In this document: piece after piece, positions 1 to 7,383 of the stretch
Layout: every line of letters begins with the position of its first letter
Numbering within the stretch: position 1 is the stretch's first letter
DNA from: Chloroflexota bacterium
Lineage (GTDB): Bacteria; Chloroflexota; Anaerolineae; B4-G1; SLSP01
Direction of reading: 5' to 3'
Length of the DNA stretch: 7,915 nt
NCBI GenBank assembly: GCA_022707665.1
Contig: JAKJAE010000019.1
Location: forward strand, 4,127 to 12,041
Notes under the pieces: generated by a model
Databases searched by the model: none
Told to the model about the DNA's origin: nothing
The model's input: only the letters and a program-made list of their open reading frames with translations
Position numbers and translations under genes: made by a program

Positions 1-90
1 GCCGAGCCGCAGCGAGACCTGACGGCAGAGCAGGCGGCGGAACGGCTGCGGTCGCTGCCGACCGAACACTATAAGGCCTCCGATGGCTGA
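1..90 (+). CDS. C-terminal end of an unidentified upstream gene (partial)
   Basis: Frame 1 is open from the window edge to a TGA at 88-90 and gives 29 residues ending in HYKASDG. The other two plus-strand frames hit stops within this stretch. Third codon positions are strongly G/C-rich (about 17 of the first 20), as in the neighbouring real genes, which supports coding. The tail contains a probable amphipathic helix ([14 protein letters not shown]). The stop overlaps the start of the response regulator by 8 bp, so this gene is probably the promoter-proximal member of the same transcript. Too little is visible to name a family; a Pho-related partner is possible but nothing in these residues shows it. 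Confidence 0.55.
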   Translation, partial: AEPQRDLTAEQAAERLRSLPTEHYKASDG

Positions 91-790
91 GCGAATCCTG
101 ATCGTTGAGGACGAACTGGTGCTGCGCGAGACCCTCACCTACAACCTGGTCAAAGAGGGGTACGCGGTCTCTGCTGCAGCAGATGGCCGTCGTGCGCTAG
201 AACTCGTTCGGGAAGATGCACCGGACCTGGTCCTGCTGGACATCATGCTTCCCGGTCTGGATGGCTTTGAGGTATGCCGCGTCATTCGTAAGGAGCATAC
301 GGTGCCCATCATCATGCTCACAGCTCGCGATGACGTGGTCGACAAGGTGGTGGGGCTTGAGATCGGTGCCGATGATTACCTTACCAAGCCCTTCAGCATG
401 CGCGAGCTGTTGGCGCGCGTCAAAGCGCAGCTTCGCCGCGTCCGATTGCTGCGTGACCAGTACGCAAGGACAGAGGTCAGCCAACCGGGAAACTTGCTCG
501 TGTTTGGCGGTCTCACGCTTGATCTCGACCGCCACGAGGTCGTCCTCAACGGCGAGATTGTGACCCTAAAGCCGAAAGAGTACGAACTCCTGGTCTATCT
601 TGCCCAAAGGCGCGGGCGCGTTCTATCGCGCGATCAGATCCTGGCGGACGTATGGGGATGGGACTATGTCGGGGGAAGTCGCACCGTCGACGTCCACATT
701 CGCTGGCTGCGTGAGAAGATCGAGGACAACCCTGCTGATCCCTCGCGGCTGATCACCGTCCGTGGCGCCGGTTACCGGTTCGAGGGATGA
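83..790 (+). CDS. phoB: OmpR/PhoB-family response regulator of the phosphate two-component system
   Basis: This 235-residue cytoplasmic transcription factor should be phosphorylated by the kinase encoded next to it and then bind Pho boxes. The receiver domain (about residues 4-118) has the acidic pair E9/D10, phospho-acceptor D53 in [12 protein letters not shown]80 in IIMLTARDD, and K102 in LTKPF. A winged-helix DNA-binding domain of OmpR type occupies about 135-233 and ends in the typical [11 protein letters not shown]. The length is normal for PhoB or PhoP. The ATG at 83 is preceded by a modest AAGG at 73-76, and the start lies inside the end of the upstream gene, which suggests translational coupling. 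The stop overlaps the kinase start (ATGA). The assignment to phosphate control rests on the adjacent PhoR-like kinase and pst genes; sequence alone would only say OmpR family. In Gram-positive nomenclature it would be phoP. Confidence 0.9.
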   Translation: MAERILIVEDELVLRETLTYNLVKEGYAVSAAADGRRALELVREDAPDLVLLDIMLPGLDGFEVCRVIRKEHTVPIIMLTARDDVVDKVVGLEIGADDYLTKPFSMRELLARVKAQLRRVRLLRDQYARTEVSQPGNLLVFGGLTLDLDRHEVVLNGEIVTLKPKEYELLVYLAQRRGRVLSRDQILADVWGWDYVGGSRTVDVHIRWLREKIEDNPADPSRLITVRGAGYRFEG

Positions 791-2658
791 TGATGTTCCG
801 ATCCGTCTGGTGGCGAATAGCTGTTCCCTACATCGTGATCCTTGTGCTTGCGACACTGGGGTTGACGCTTTACCTCTCAGCAGAAGTGCGCACGGAGCGC
901 TTTGTTGACCTTGAAAGGCATCTCCTCAACGACGCTACGTTGATGGCCAACACCCTGTCCGACCCGCTCATGCAAGGGACCGATGCTGGTGCGCTGGACG
1001 ATCAGGCCCGCCGTTGGGCCGGGCTGATCGGGCAACGCGTGACGATCATCGCTGCGGACGGCACCGTTCTGGGCGAATCGCACGCTGACTCGACGCAGAT
1101 GGAGAGCCATCTTTACCGGTCAGAGGTCCAGAAAGCTCTCAGTACTGGCACGGGAACGGCGTCTCGGTATAGCCAGACGTTGCAGAGGGAAGTCATGTAC
1201 GCCGCGGTTGCTGTGACAGGTCCGAATGGCGCGGTGGGCGTCGTGCGAGTGGCGCTGCCGATTGAGGAGATCGAGGCCAACGTCAACCGGCTGAACAGGA
1301 CACTGTGGGTCGCAGGTGGAGTCACGGGCATAGTCGCCATCGGTTTGGCTACCTATGCAGCCTCACGAACCATCCGTCCTGTGCGGAAACTCACTGACGC
1401 CGTGGAGCGGATGGCCGCTGGAGATCTGTCCAGCCGGTTGTTGCCTACCACCAACGATGAGATTGGCACCTTGACACGGTCGTTCAATCATATGGTCGAC
1501 CAATTACAGGAGAAGGTCGGGAGCCTCGACCTCGAGCGGGCGCGTTTGTCGGCGGTGCTCAATCATATGGCCGACGGCGTCGTGATGACGGATGAACAGG
1601 GATCTGTCGTGATGATTAACGCTGCAGCCGCCCGTATCCTCCGTTGTGATAGCGACCAAGTTCTTGGGCGCCGTTTTGCCCAGATTGCTCACAGTCACCA
1701 GCTTATTGACCTCTGGAATCGCTGCTATGACTCGCGGGAAGAACAGACCGGGATGGTGGAGTCGATTCTCTACGAGGATTTGCTGAATGCCGTGATCACC
1801 CCACTGCAAGGCTGTACTCCGCCGCGCTACCTGGTTATGTTGCAGGATCTCACCCAGATTCGGCGGTTGGAGACGATCCGTCGCGACTTCGTTACGAACA
1901 TCTCCCACGAGCTTCGCACTCCCTTGGCCTCACTATCACTTGTCGCTGAGACGCTTCAGAACGGTGCGATCGAAGACCCGCCCGCTGCCCGGCGCTTTTT
2001 GTCTCACATGGAGACCGAATTGGCCTCGCTGACCCAGTTGGTCGAGGAGCTTCTCGAGCTTTCTCGCATTGAGTCGGGACGTGTCCCACTTGAGATCAAG
2101 CCGACGCGGGTCGCCAAGTTGGTCCACAAGCCGGTCAGGAGACTGCAACTTCAGGCAGAACGGGCCGGTGTGACATTGGCGGTTGCGATTCCGGAAAACC
2201 TGCCACGTGTGCTGGCTGATGCGAAACGGGTTCAGCAAGCCGTGACCAACCTTGTGCACAATGCCATCAAGTTCACACCTTCAGGCGGCACGATCACTCT
2301 CTCCGCTCGTCTCGTTGAACCACCAGAGCGCCTTGCGGGGGTAACAGGGCAGTCTGGGCCACTGGAGCGCCGAGATGCCGATCCAGCAATCGCAGAGGGT
2401 CCCCAGGTTGTCGTCAGCGTCGCAGACACAGGCGTGGGCATTCCCTCGGAGGACCTACCGCGCATATTCGAACGATTCTATAAGACCGATCGCGCTAGGA
2501 CCCAGGAAGGCACCGGGCTGGGATTGGCTATCGCCAAGCATATCGTTCAAGGGCACGGCGGACGTATCTGGGTCGAGAGTTTGGAGGGCGTTGGAAGCAC
2601 GTTCTACTTCAGCTTGCCGGCTGCACCGGAGGTGGTACCAGCTCCGGTGCAGCCCTGA
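787..2658 (+). CDS. phoR: PhoR-type membrane sensor histidine kinase
   Basis: This 623-residue kinase should autophosphorylate and pass phosphate to D53 of the adjacent regulator. In order it has TM1 (about 11-30), an extracytoplasmic sensor of about 140 residues (35-170), TM2 (about 172-192), HAMP (194-246), PAS (about 250-358) and a HisKA helix with SHELRTPL (H374). The ATPase domain has an N box (HNAIKFTP, 491-498), G1 (DTGVGIP, 547-553), an F box (FERFY) and G2 (GTGLGLA, 575-581). The TM-sensor-TM-HAMP-PAS layout is that of Gram-positive PhoR; the E. coli protein lacks the large outer sensor. There are about 27 extra residues between the N box and G1, and a Pro/Val-rich C-terminal tail encoded inside a perfect inverted repeat. 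Three consecutive in-frame ATGs (787, 790, 793) follow GAGGG at 782-786. The third has the best spacing (6 nt), so the true start may be 793. The gene overlaps the regulator by 4 bp. Confidence 0.9.
   Translation: MMMFRSVWWRIAVPYIVILVLATLGLTLYLSAEVRTERFVDLERHLLNDATLMANTLSDPLMQGTDAGALDDQARRWAGLIGQRVTIIAADGTVLGESHADSTQMESHLYRSEVQKALSTGTGTASRYSQTLQREVMYAAVAVTGPNGAVGVVRVALPIEEIEANVNRLNRTLWVAGGVTGIVAIGLATYAASRTIRPVRKLTDAVERMAAGDLSSRLLPTTNDEIGTLTRSFNHMVDQLQEKVGSLDLERARLSAVLNHMADGVVMTDEQGSVVMINAAAARILRCDSDQVLGRRFAQIAHSHQLIDLWNRCYDSREEQTGMVESILYEDLLNAVITPLQGCTPPRYLVMLQDLTQIRRLETIRRDFVTNISHELRTPLASLSLVAETLQNGAIEDPPAARRFLSHMETELASLTQLVEELLELSRIESGRVPLEIKPTRVAKLVHKPVRRLQLQAERAGVTLAVAIPENLPRVLADAKRVQQAVTNLVHNAIKFTPSGGTITLSARLVEPPERLAGVTGQSGPLERRDADPAIAEGPQVVVSVADTGVGIPSEDLPRIFERFYKTDRARTQEGTGLGLAIAKHIVQGHGGRIWVESLEGVGSTFYFSLPAAPEVVPAPVQP
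2619..2654. other. 13-bp perfect inverted repeat at the 3' end of phoR
   Basis: GGCTGCACCGGAG at 2619-2631 is repeated in reverse complement at 2642-2654, with a 10-nt loop that contains the palindrome TGGTACCA. It ends one base before the phoR TGA. No T-run follows on either strand, so it is not a standard intrinsic terminator. It lies at the convergent junction of the phoR and pstB transcripts. It may protect or define the 3' ends of both, or help termination by another route. The 123-bp gap that follows (2659-2781) shows no gene and no better terminator. Confidence 0.6.
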
Positions 2659-2781
2659 TCTCAGGACGTGTCATGCTCCTGTGCCGAGCGGTCTGAGGCA
2701 GCAGGGATTCCAGGTCGCTGCCCAGCAGTTACTCGTGACTTGGAGGCCGCAGTCCTGGTGGGTCTGGCCAGTCCCGTGGGG

Positions 2782-3603
2782 CTAGCCGAACCGGCCCGTG
2801 ATGTAATCCTCGGTCATCTTGCTGGCTGGGTTGGAGAAGATCCTCAAGGTAGGGCCATACTCAATGAGCACGCCGGCGCGGTCGGTCTCATCCAGCGAGA
2901 AGAAGGCGGTATTGTCGGAGACCCGGCCTGCCTGTTGCATGTTGTGTGTGACAACGATGATGGTGTAGTTGTTGGTCAGCTCCCGCATCAACTCCTCGAT
3001 GCGTAGCGTCGCAATCGGATCCAGAGCTGAAGCCGGCTCGTCCATCAGGATAATCTCCGGCTGTGTGGCGATGGTACGGGCAATGCATAGGCGCTGCTGC
3101 TGACCACCTGATAGGGATAGCCCGCTCTGCCCGAGTTTGTCCTTCACCTCGTCCCATAGCGCGGCCTGTGTGAGGGCCTGGTAGACCAGGTCGTCCATGT
3201 TGCCACGGTAGCCGTGGATGCGCGCACCCCAGGCGACGTTCTCGTAGATGCTCTTGGGGAAGGGGTTGGGTTTTTGGAAAACCATGCCGATGTGCCGGCG
3301 CACCTCGACAGGGTCAATCTGGTCGTGGTAGATGTCCAGTCCGTTGAAGAGCACCCGCCCCTCGGTTCGTGCTGACCGGAACAGTTCATTCATCCGGTTG
3401 AATGCTCGCAGCACCGTGCTCTTGCCACAGCCCGACGGACCGATAATGGCTGTGACCTTATGGCGCTCAATCTTGAGGTCCACGTTCTTGAGTGCCCGGA
3501 AATTGTCATAGTAAACGTTCAGTCCCTGGGCCTCAATGGCATAGGTGACGTTGGTATCCTGCCAGGAGTCGAGCTTGGTTGTGTGAATCCGTCCGTTGTC
3601 CAT
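2782..3603 (-). CDS. pstB: Phosphate ABC transporter ATP-binding subunit PstB
   Basis: This cytoplasmic ATPase powers phosphate import through the PstCA channel. Counted from the ATG at 3603 it is 273 residues. It has Walker [10 protein letters not shown] (55-63), the Q loop in VFQKPNPFP (Q110), the signature LSGGQQQR (from 164), Walker B IILMDEP with catalytic E189, and the H loop VVTHNMQQA (H220). [15 protein letters not shown] and the ending [10 protein letters not shown] are typical PstB features. A GTG at 3615 would add four residues and directly abut the pstA stop, but it has no ribosome site. AGGTGG at 3612-3617 sits 8 nt before the ATG, so I prefer the ATG. It is the last gene of the pstSCAB operon, starts 12 bp after the pstA stop and converges on phoR. 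All catalytic motifs are intact. Confidence 0.95.
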   Translation of the reverse strand: MDNGRIHTTKLDSWQDTNVTYAIEAQGLNVYYDNFRALKNVDLKIERHKVTAIIGPSGCGKSTVLRAFNRMNELFRSARTEGRVLFNGLDIYHDQIDPVEVRRHIGMVFQKPNPFPKSIYENVAWGARIHGYRGNMDDLVYQALTQAALWDEVKDKLGQSGLSLSGGQQQRLCIARTIATQPEIILMDEPASALDPIATLRIEELMRELTNNYTIIVVTHNMQQAGRVSDNTAFFSLDETDRAGVLIEYGPTLRIFSNPASKMTEDYITGRFG

Positions 3604-3611
3604 CGTTGTTG

Positions 3612-3617
3612 CCACCT
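3612..3617 (-). promoter_or_regulatory. Ribosome binding site that decides the pstB start
   Basis: On the minus strand AGGTGG lies 8 nt upstream of the ATG at 3603-3601 and overlaps the pstA TAG stop. It favours this ATG over the upstream GTG at 3615-3613, which has no purine-rich site before it. Confidence 0.5.
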
Positions 3618-4869
3618 AGGTGCGTTTGCTGAATCGGTTGCGCAGCACAATCGCCACACCATTCATGCTCAGGAGTAGCATCAAGAGGGCGATGATTGCA
3701 GCTGCTGCTATGTTACGGAAGACGTCCTGTGGGCGTGTGGTCCACTGGTAGATCTGAATAGGAAGAGTTGTGAATTTCGAGAATGGCTCACTCGGATCGG
3801 CGGTGATATAGGTCGATGCGCCGACGACAACAAGGGGCGCCGTCTCACCCATGGCTCGTGAGACTGATAGAATCGTGCCAGTCAGGATTCCTGGCATAGC
3901 GTTCGGCAGGACGTGGCTCCATACTGTCTGCCAGCGTGTTGCGCCCAGCCCGAAGGCGGCCTCACGCAGTGAGTTCGGCACCGCCCTGATCGCCTCCTGT
4001 GAGTTGATGATAATCAGGGGCAGGATGAGCAAGCCCAAGGTCAGACCTGCCGAGATGATCGTGCGCCCGTTGGCCGTCGTCGAATCGGTGAGGCCAAAGA
4101 TTGCGCCACTTGTGAGGGGCTCCAGAACGCGCACGAACACTGCCAGACCCAGAATGCCATAGATAATCGAAGGCACCCCGGCCAGGTTGCTGATGTTGGT
4201 CTGGATGACTTGGTTGATGGCGCGCGCTGCTGGGCGCGCGTGGTCTGCATACTCCTCAAGGTAGATCGCTGCCCCAACGCCAATGGGGAACGCGAAGACG
4301 ATGGCAATCGCTATGGTCCACAGTGATCCGAGTAGGGCAGTGCGGATTCCAGCCTTCACCGCATCCGAGGATTGCGGTGAGGTTATGAACGCGACATCCA
4401 ACCAGCTCTCGAAACGAAGGGTGGCTGAGGGATAGGCCGTTGTAGCTTCAGCGACGATTTCGCTACGCTTCGTAATGGACTCGAGGAGCGTCCACTGCTT
4501 GGCAACTTCGGGTTTGACCACATTCTCATAGATGAGGCCCAACACCTCCGCTCTCTCTCGCTCGGCAAAGGGCTTTTCATTCGCTAGCTTCCGGAACAGC
4601 CCCTTTGAGATGTTCACCTCCAGGATCGCTACGAGCTCAGCATGGTCCAGATCCTCCAGCGCGCGATCCTCTGCGACTAGGTCTCCCGGGTCAACCCTGT
4701 TGGTTACCGCGACGTAGCCAAAGGCGCTGTTGGCGATGTTGATGAGGAGGAGTCCTAGCACGATAATGCCAACAACGGTAGAGGCCCTGAAAACGTTCCG
4801 CCATAGGGCAGCGACCTTATAACGCCGTGTCAGGCGTGTCCCAGCCATAGGCCCGCGATCGCCGCTCAT
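3616..4869 (-). CDS. pstA: Phosphate ABC transporter permease PstA with large extracytoplasmic insertion
   Basis: One of the two membrane subunits that form the phosphate path with PstC. It has 417 residues, against about 296 for E. coli PstA. After a basic N-terminus and TM1 (about 32-54) comes an insertion of about 120 residues (55-175) that is charged and looks mainly helical. The conserved permease core then begins at about 175 (AGIRTALLGSLWTIAIAI) with several further membrane segments. The EAA loop that contacts PstB is EAIRAVPNSLREAAFGLGATRW (292-313, LP at 321-322). SRAMGETAPL (337-346) is a conserved PstA/PstC signature. The ATG at 4869 overlaps the pstC stop (ATGA) and has a strong GGGAGGT at 4876-4882, 6 nt upstream and inside pstC, so translation is coupled. 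The inserted domain appears to be a lineage feature; its function is unknown to me. Confidence 0.93.
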   Translation of the reverse strand: MSGDRGPMAGTRLTRRYKVAALWRNVFRASTVVGIIVLGLLLINIANSAFGYVAVTNRVDPGDLVAEDRALEDLDHAELVAILEVNISKGLFRKLANEKPFAERERAEVLGLIYENVVKPEVAKQWTLLESITKRSEIVAEATTAYPSATLRFESWLDVAFITSPQSSDAVKAGIRTALLGSLWTIAIAIVFAFPIGVGAAIYLEEYADHARPAARAINQVIQTNISNLAGVPSIIYGILGLAVFVRVLEPLTSGAIFGLTDSTTANGRTIISAGLTLGLLILPLIIINSQEAIRAVPNSLREAAFGLGATRWQTVWSHVLPNAMPGILTGTILSVSRAMGETAPLVVVGASTYITADPSEPFSKFTTLPIQIYQWTTRPQDVFRNIAAAAIIALLMLLLSMNGVAIVLRNRFSKRT

Positions 4870-6059
4870 TCGTACACCTCCCGAAAACGTTTGACGATTT
4901 GCTGGCTGACGACGTTGAGCCCAAGGGTCATGAAGAACAGCATGAGACCAATCGCAAACAGGCTGTTGTAGTCCAGTGAGTTGTAGCTTAGATCGCCGCC
5001 GCTAATCCGGACGATATGCCCTGTCATCGTCTCAGCTGCTCTGAAGGGGTTGAACGTGAAGTTTGGACCTGCGCCCGCGGCGACAGCCACGATCATCGTC
5101 TCGCCAATGGCCCGGGATGCAGCCACGAGGAAGGCGGCCGCGATACCGGAGAAGGCCGCTGGCACGACGACTTTCAGCGCTGTTTCCAGTTTCGTCGCGC
5201 CCAGTCCGTAGGCAGCCTCGCGCAGTGAGTTGGGTACAGCGCTAAGTGCATCCTCGCTCATCGAACTGACAATGGGCAATATCAGGATCCCCATGACCAG
5301 GCCCGCTGATGCGGTGTTGTAGACTTCAACAATGTCCTGACCGATGATCGATCGGAGCAGAGGCGTCATGAACGTGAGAGCAAAGTATCCGTAGACAACC
5401 GTAGGCACCCCGGCAAGAACTTCCAGAATCGGCTTGAGCGTCGCTCGAGCCTTTTCTGATGCGTACTCGCTAAGATAGATCGCTACGCTCAGGCCAAGAG
5501 GAAGGGCAACGGCCAGGGCAATGAGTGAGGTCATCATGGTGGCATTGACGAGGGCCCAGATGCCAAAGCGTCCAATCTGGGGGTTCCACTCTGTAGTGCC
5601 GAAGAACTCCCGCAGCGTCACCTCCGTTGCCACCTGGATGGGGGTGTCCTTGCTGTGCGCCATGCTCACCGTGCCATCGATGCCTCGCTCAACTGTGAGC
5701 CGAGTCCCTTCAATGGAAACCACGCGCATCATCTCCTGGTTCAACAGGATCAGATCATCCACTCTGAGCGCGGCGCCTGACGTCGTGACGTCAACGGTAG
5801 TCCCGCCGGCGTCCATGTCCCAGGCAATCGCTTTGTTAGTCTGCTCCCACTGCTTGCGTGTGAAGAAGAGCGCCGACTCTTTGCCCAGTTCGTAGACGAT
5901 CCCGATCGTGATTAGGATGGATAGGGCGCCGCAGACAAAGAGGAATGCCTGAATCAGCGTCTCCTTGATGCGGGGTCGCTTCCGCAGGGCGGCCAGCGTC
6001 GCTCGCTCGCTGGCTACTCCCAAGGTTGTTGCGTCTTTCTCGTTCGTCATAGCCACCAT
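4866..6059 (-). CDS. pstC: Phosphate ABC transporter permease PstC with inserted beta-rich domain
   Basis: Membrane partner of PstA. It has 397 residues, roughly 80 more than E. coli PstC. There is a cytoplasmic N-terminus of about 33 residues and TM1 (about 34-58). An extracytoplasmic insertion (about 72-146) is rich in short beta-type stretches and contains EMMRVVSIEGTRLTVERGIDGT. The usual PstC element LREFFGTTEWNP (149-160) and the permease core follow. The EAA loop is DALSAVPNSLREAAYGLGATK (270-290), followed by SRAIGETMIVAVAAGAGPN (315-333), a PstC signature. A possible echo of the FF..T.W element, LFFTRKQWEQ, sits just before the insertion. The start is uncertain: the ATG at 6059 has GAGAAG-like purines about 8 nt upstream, and an in-frame ATG at 6050 has only GGTGG close by. 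The gene is separated from pstS by a hairpin and overlaps pstA by 4 bp. Confidence 0.93.
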   Translation of the reverse strand: MVAMTNEKDATTLGVASERATLAALRKRPRIKETLIQAFLFVCGALSILITIGIVYELGKESALFFTRKQWEQTNKAIAWDMDAGGTTVDVTTSGAALRVDDLILLNQEMMRVVSIEGTRLTVERGIDGTVSMAHSKDTPIQVATEVTLREFFGTTEWNPQIGRFGIWALVNATMMTSLIALAVALPLGLSVAIYLSEYASEKARATLKPILEVLAGVPTVVYGYFALTFMTPLLRSIIGQDIVEVYNTASAGLVMGILILPIVSSMSEDALSAVPNSLREAAYGLGATKLETALKVVVPAAFSGIAAAFLVAASRAIGETMIVAVAAGAGPNFTFNPFRAAETMTGHIVRISGGDLSYNSLDYNSLFAIGLMLFFMTLGLNVVSQQIVKRFREVYE

Positions 6060-6086
6060 GTCATGATCTTCTCTCTATACCATAAG

Positions 6087-6125
6087 GGAGTCCCCTCACG
6101 CGTTGTGGGCGCGTGAGGGGAGTCC
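6087..6125 (-). other. Strong intercistronic hairpin between pstS and pstC
   Basis: The 16-nt arms 6087-6102 and 6110-6125 pair at 15 of 16 positions, with one G-G mismatch (6090/6122), around a 7-nt loop (6103-6109). It lies 34 bp after the pstS stop and 27 bp before the pstC start. In the operon's direction it is followed by CTTATGG, not a T-run, so it should not be a complete intrinsic terminator. It could act as a 3' stabiliser of a pstS-only mRNA or as an attenuator, raising PstS over the membrane subunits. Confidence 0.75.
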
Positions 6126-6159
6126 AACCGCAATTCCATTGGCTCGTTTGCCTCGGGGC

Positions 6160-7203
6160 TTACTCGGCCATAGCAGCGATCCAGGCTTCCTGTGCAGCGG
6201 TGAGGGCTTCGGTGCTGGCAGGGAAGTAGCCGACATCGACGATTTCCTCATTGACGAAGGTCAGGAAGAAGTTGATGAAGGCCGCCACCTGTGGCTTCTC
6301 CTGCATGATCTTGGCATCGGAGTAGATGAAGAGGGGGCGTGCCAGCGGATAGCTGTTGTTGTCAACGTTCTCAGCGGTGGGTGCAACGCTCTCGATGGAG
6401 AGGATGTTGAGAGCGTCGGCGTTCTCAGCGTAGTAGGCGTACCCGAAGTAGCCGATGGCGTAGGGGCTGCCCAGTACGCCCTGCACCAGTACGTTATCGT
6501 CCTCGCTGAGCTGTGTGTTGGCAGCGCTCAGGTGGGGTGTCTCATCCTCGTCGAAGATCTCCTCGACGAAGTAGTCGAAGGTGCCACTGTCGGTCCCAGG
6601 GATGAAGCGCAGGATGTCCTCAGCAGGCCACTCGGCGCGCACATCGGACCACTTCGTGGCGGCATCTGAGAAGATGGCTGCAAGTTCTTCCTTGGTGACA
6701 TCGGTGACGAAGTCATTGTCCTTGTTGACAACGACCGCAAGGGCATCGGTGCCGACGCGGAACTCGATCGGCGTACGGCCGATGGCCTCGCACGAGGCGA
6801 CCTCTTCATCCTTGATCGCGCGGCTGGCGTTGGCGATATCGGTCTCGCCGGTGACGCAGAAGCGCTCATAGCCACCACCGCTGCCGATGCTATCGATGGT
6901 GATATTGCCGGCGTAGCCTTCATCCTGGAAGCGTTCGGCCATACGCTCGGCAAGGGGGAATACGGTGGAACTCCCTGCTGTGACGATATCGCCAGTCACC
7001 TCGAGCGGGTTGACCTCGGGAAGCAACTGCGGGGCCGCGGCGGGCTCCGACGTCTCAGGGACTGCGGTCGGGTCTGCGACTGCTGCTATTGTGGGCGCCG
7101 GTGTTGGTGCGATTGTGGGGGCTACTGTCTGAGTGGCGCAAGCCGTAGCAAGCAACGATGCCACCACAAACATAGCCGCGCGAACGAACTGATTCCGTCT
7201 CAC
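6160..7203 (-). CDS. pstS: Phosphate-binding lipoprotein PstS (SphX-like type)
   Basis: Extracytoplasmic receptor that captures phosphate and delivers it to PstCA; 347 residues. It has a basic N-terminus, a hydrophobic stretch (9-20) and a lipobox LATAC with the lipidated cysteine at C22, so it is membrane-anchored. A Pro/Thr/Ala/Glu linker (about 23-65) follows, then the binding domain. Ligand-site motifs are AGSSTVFPL (76-84), SIGSGGGYERF (105-115), DIANASRAI (122-130) and PGTDSGTFDYF (202-212). C116 and C138 may form a disulfide. Having PGTDSGT in place of the E. coli segment with Arg135 points to the SphX-like branch, as far as I recall. The start is a GTG at 7203-7201, 6 nt after a near-perfect GGAGGAGG (7210-7217). 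It is the first gene of the operon, directly downstream of the Pho-box region. Confidence 0.94.
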   Translation of the reverse strand: MRRNQFVRAAMFVVASLLATACATQTVAPTIAPTPAPTIAAVADPTAVPETSEPAAAPQLLPEVNPLEVTGDIVTAGSSTVFPLAERMAERFQDEGYAGNITIDSIGSGGGYERFCVTGETDIANASRAIKDEEVASCEAIGRTPIEFRVGTDALAVVVNKDNDFVTDVTKEELAAIFSDAATKWSDVRAEWPAEDILRFIPGTDSGTFDYFVEEIFDEDETPHLSAANTQLSEDDNVLVQGVLGSPYAIGYFGYAYYAENADALNILSIESVAPTAENVDNNSYPLARPLFIYSDAKIMQEKPQVAAFINFFLTFVNEEIVDVGYFPASTEALTAAQEAWIAAMAE

Positions 7204-7250
7204 GATGATCCTCCTCCAAGTATCCTAGACTTGTGCATATAGATTCGGCC

Positions 7251-7294
7251 ACGGGTTGGCCTTTTGACCAAGCATAGAATACGGGTGGGCCTTT
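7251..7294. repeat. Direct repeat of 14 bp, copies 30 bp apart
   Basis: ACGGGTTGGCCTTT (7251-7264) and ACGGGTGGGCCTTT (7281-7294) differ at one base and start exactly 30 bp apart. The second copy runs into the first Pho half-site at 7293. The candidate pstS -10 element lies between and just touches the second copy. The repeat could be an additional operator close to the transcription start. Confidence 0.6.
7276..7281 (-). promoter_or_regulatory. Candidate -10 element of the pstS promoter
   Basis: On the minus strand TATTCT (four of six bases of TATAAT) lies 11 bp downstream of the edge of the first Pho array, roughly where the -10 sits in PhoB-activated promoters that lack a -35 box. The transcript would start near 7269 with a leader of about 65 nt. 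TATGCT at 7271-7276 is an equally good alternative. Confidence 0.35.
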
Positions 7295-7342
7295 AACAGA
7301 GGTTTTGCGGGATGTTAAGAGGTGTTTAACGATGGCTGTTTG
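7293..7342 (+). promoter_or_regulatory. Pho-box array 1 (pstS-proximal)
   Basis: On the plus strand TTAACA (7293), TTTGCG (7304), TTAAGA (7315), TTAACG (7326) and the weak TGTTTG (7337) start exactly 11 bp apart. An 11-bp spacing of TT(A/C/T)A(C/A)A-like direct repeats is the known layout of PhoB/PhoP binding sites, where tandem regulator monomers bind one face of the helix. Three units are good and two are degenerate. The array lies next to the candidate pstS -10. The binding protein is inferred to be the regulator encoded at 83-790. Confidence 0.7.
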
Positions 7343-7383
7343 TGATGCGGACTGACTCTGTATCGATAGTCCACGGGACCTGC

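Noticed and set aside
197..535. 112-codon minus-strand frame opposite the response regulator
   Set aside because: Shadow of a real gene on the other strand with no domain signature.
1486..1573. Similar stretches around CATATG in phoR (FNHMVD and LNHMAD)
   Set aside because: Short chance similarity between HAMP-end and PAS-start residues, not a repeat unit.
2668..3006. 112-codon plus-strand frame across the convergent gap into pstB
   Set aside because: Two thirds of it is antisense to the conserved PstB end, and it has no good ribosome site or family resemblance.
3613..3622. 10-bp palindrome CACCTAGGTG at the pstA-pstB junction
   Set aside because: It is simply made by the pstA stop and the pstB ribosome site; it is short and has no loop, so there is no reason to call it an operator.
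6074..6079. TATAGA as a separate pstC promoter -10 on the minus strand
   Set aside because: It would leave a leader of only about 7 nt before the pstC start, and any -35 would fall inside the hairpin stem without a good match.
6103..6669. 188-codon open frame antisense to pstS
   Set aside because: It lies fully opposite a well-supported PstS, has no recognisable domain, and arises from G/C-rich third codon positions of pstS.
7361..7368. 8-bp palindrome TATCGATA between the two Pho arrays
   Set aside because: Too short to call a binding site, and poorly placed as a -10 element for either direction.
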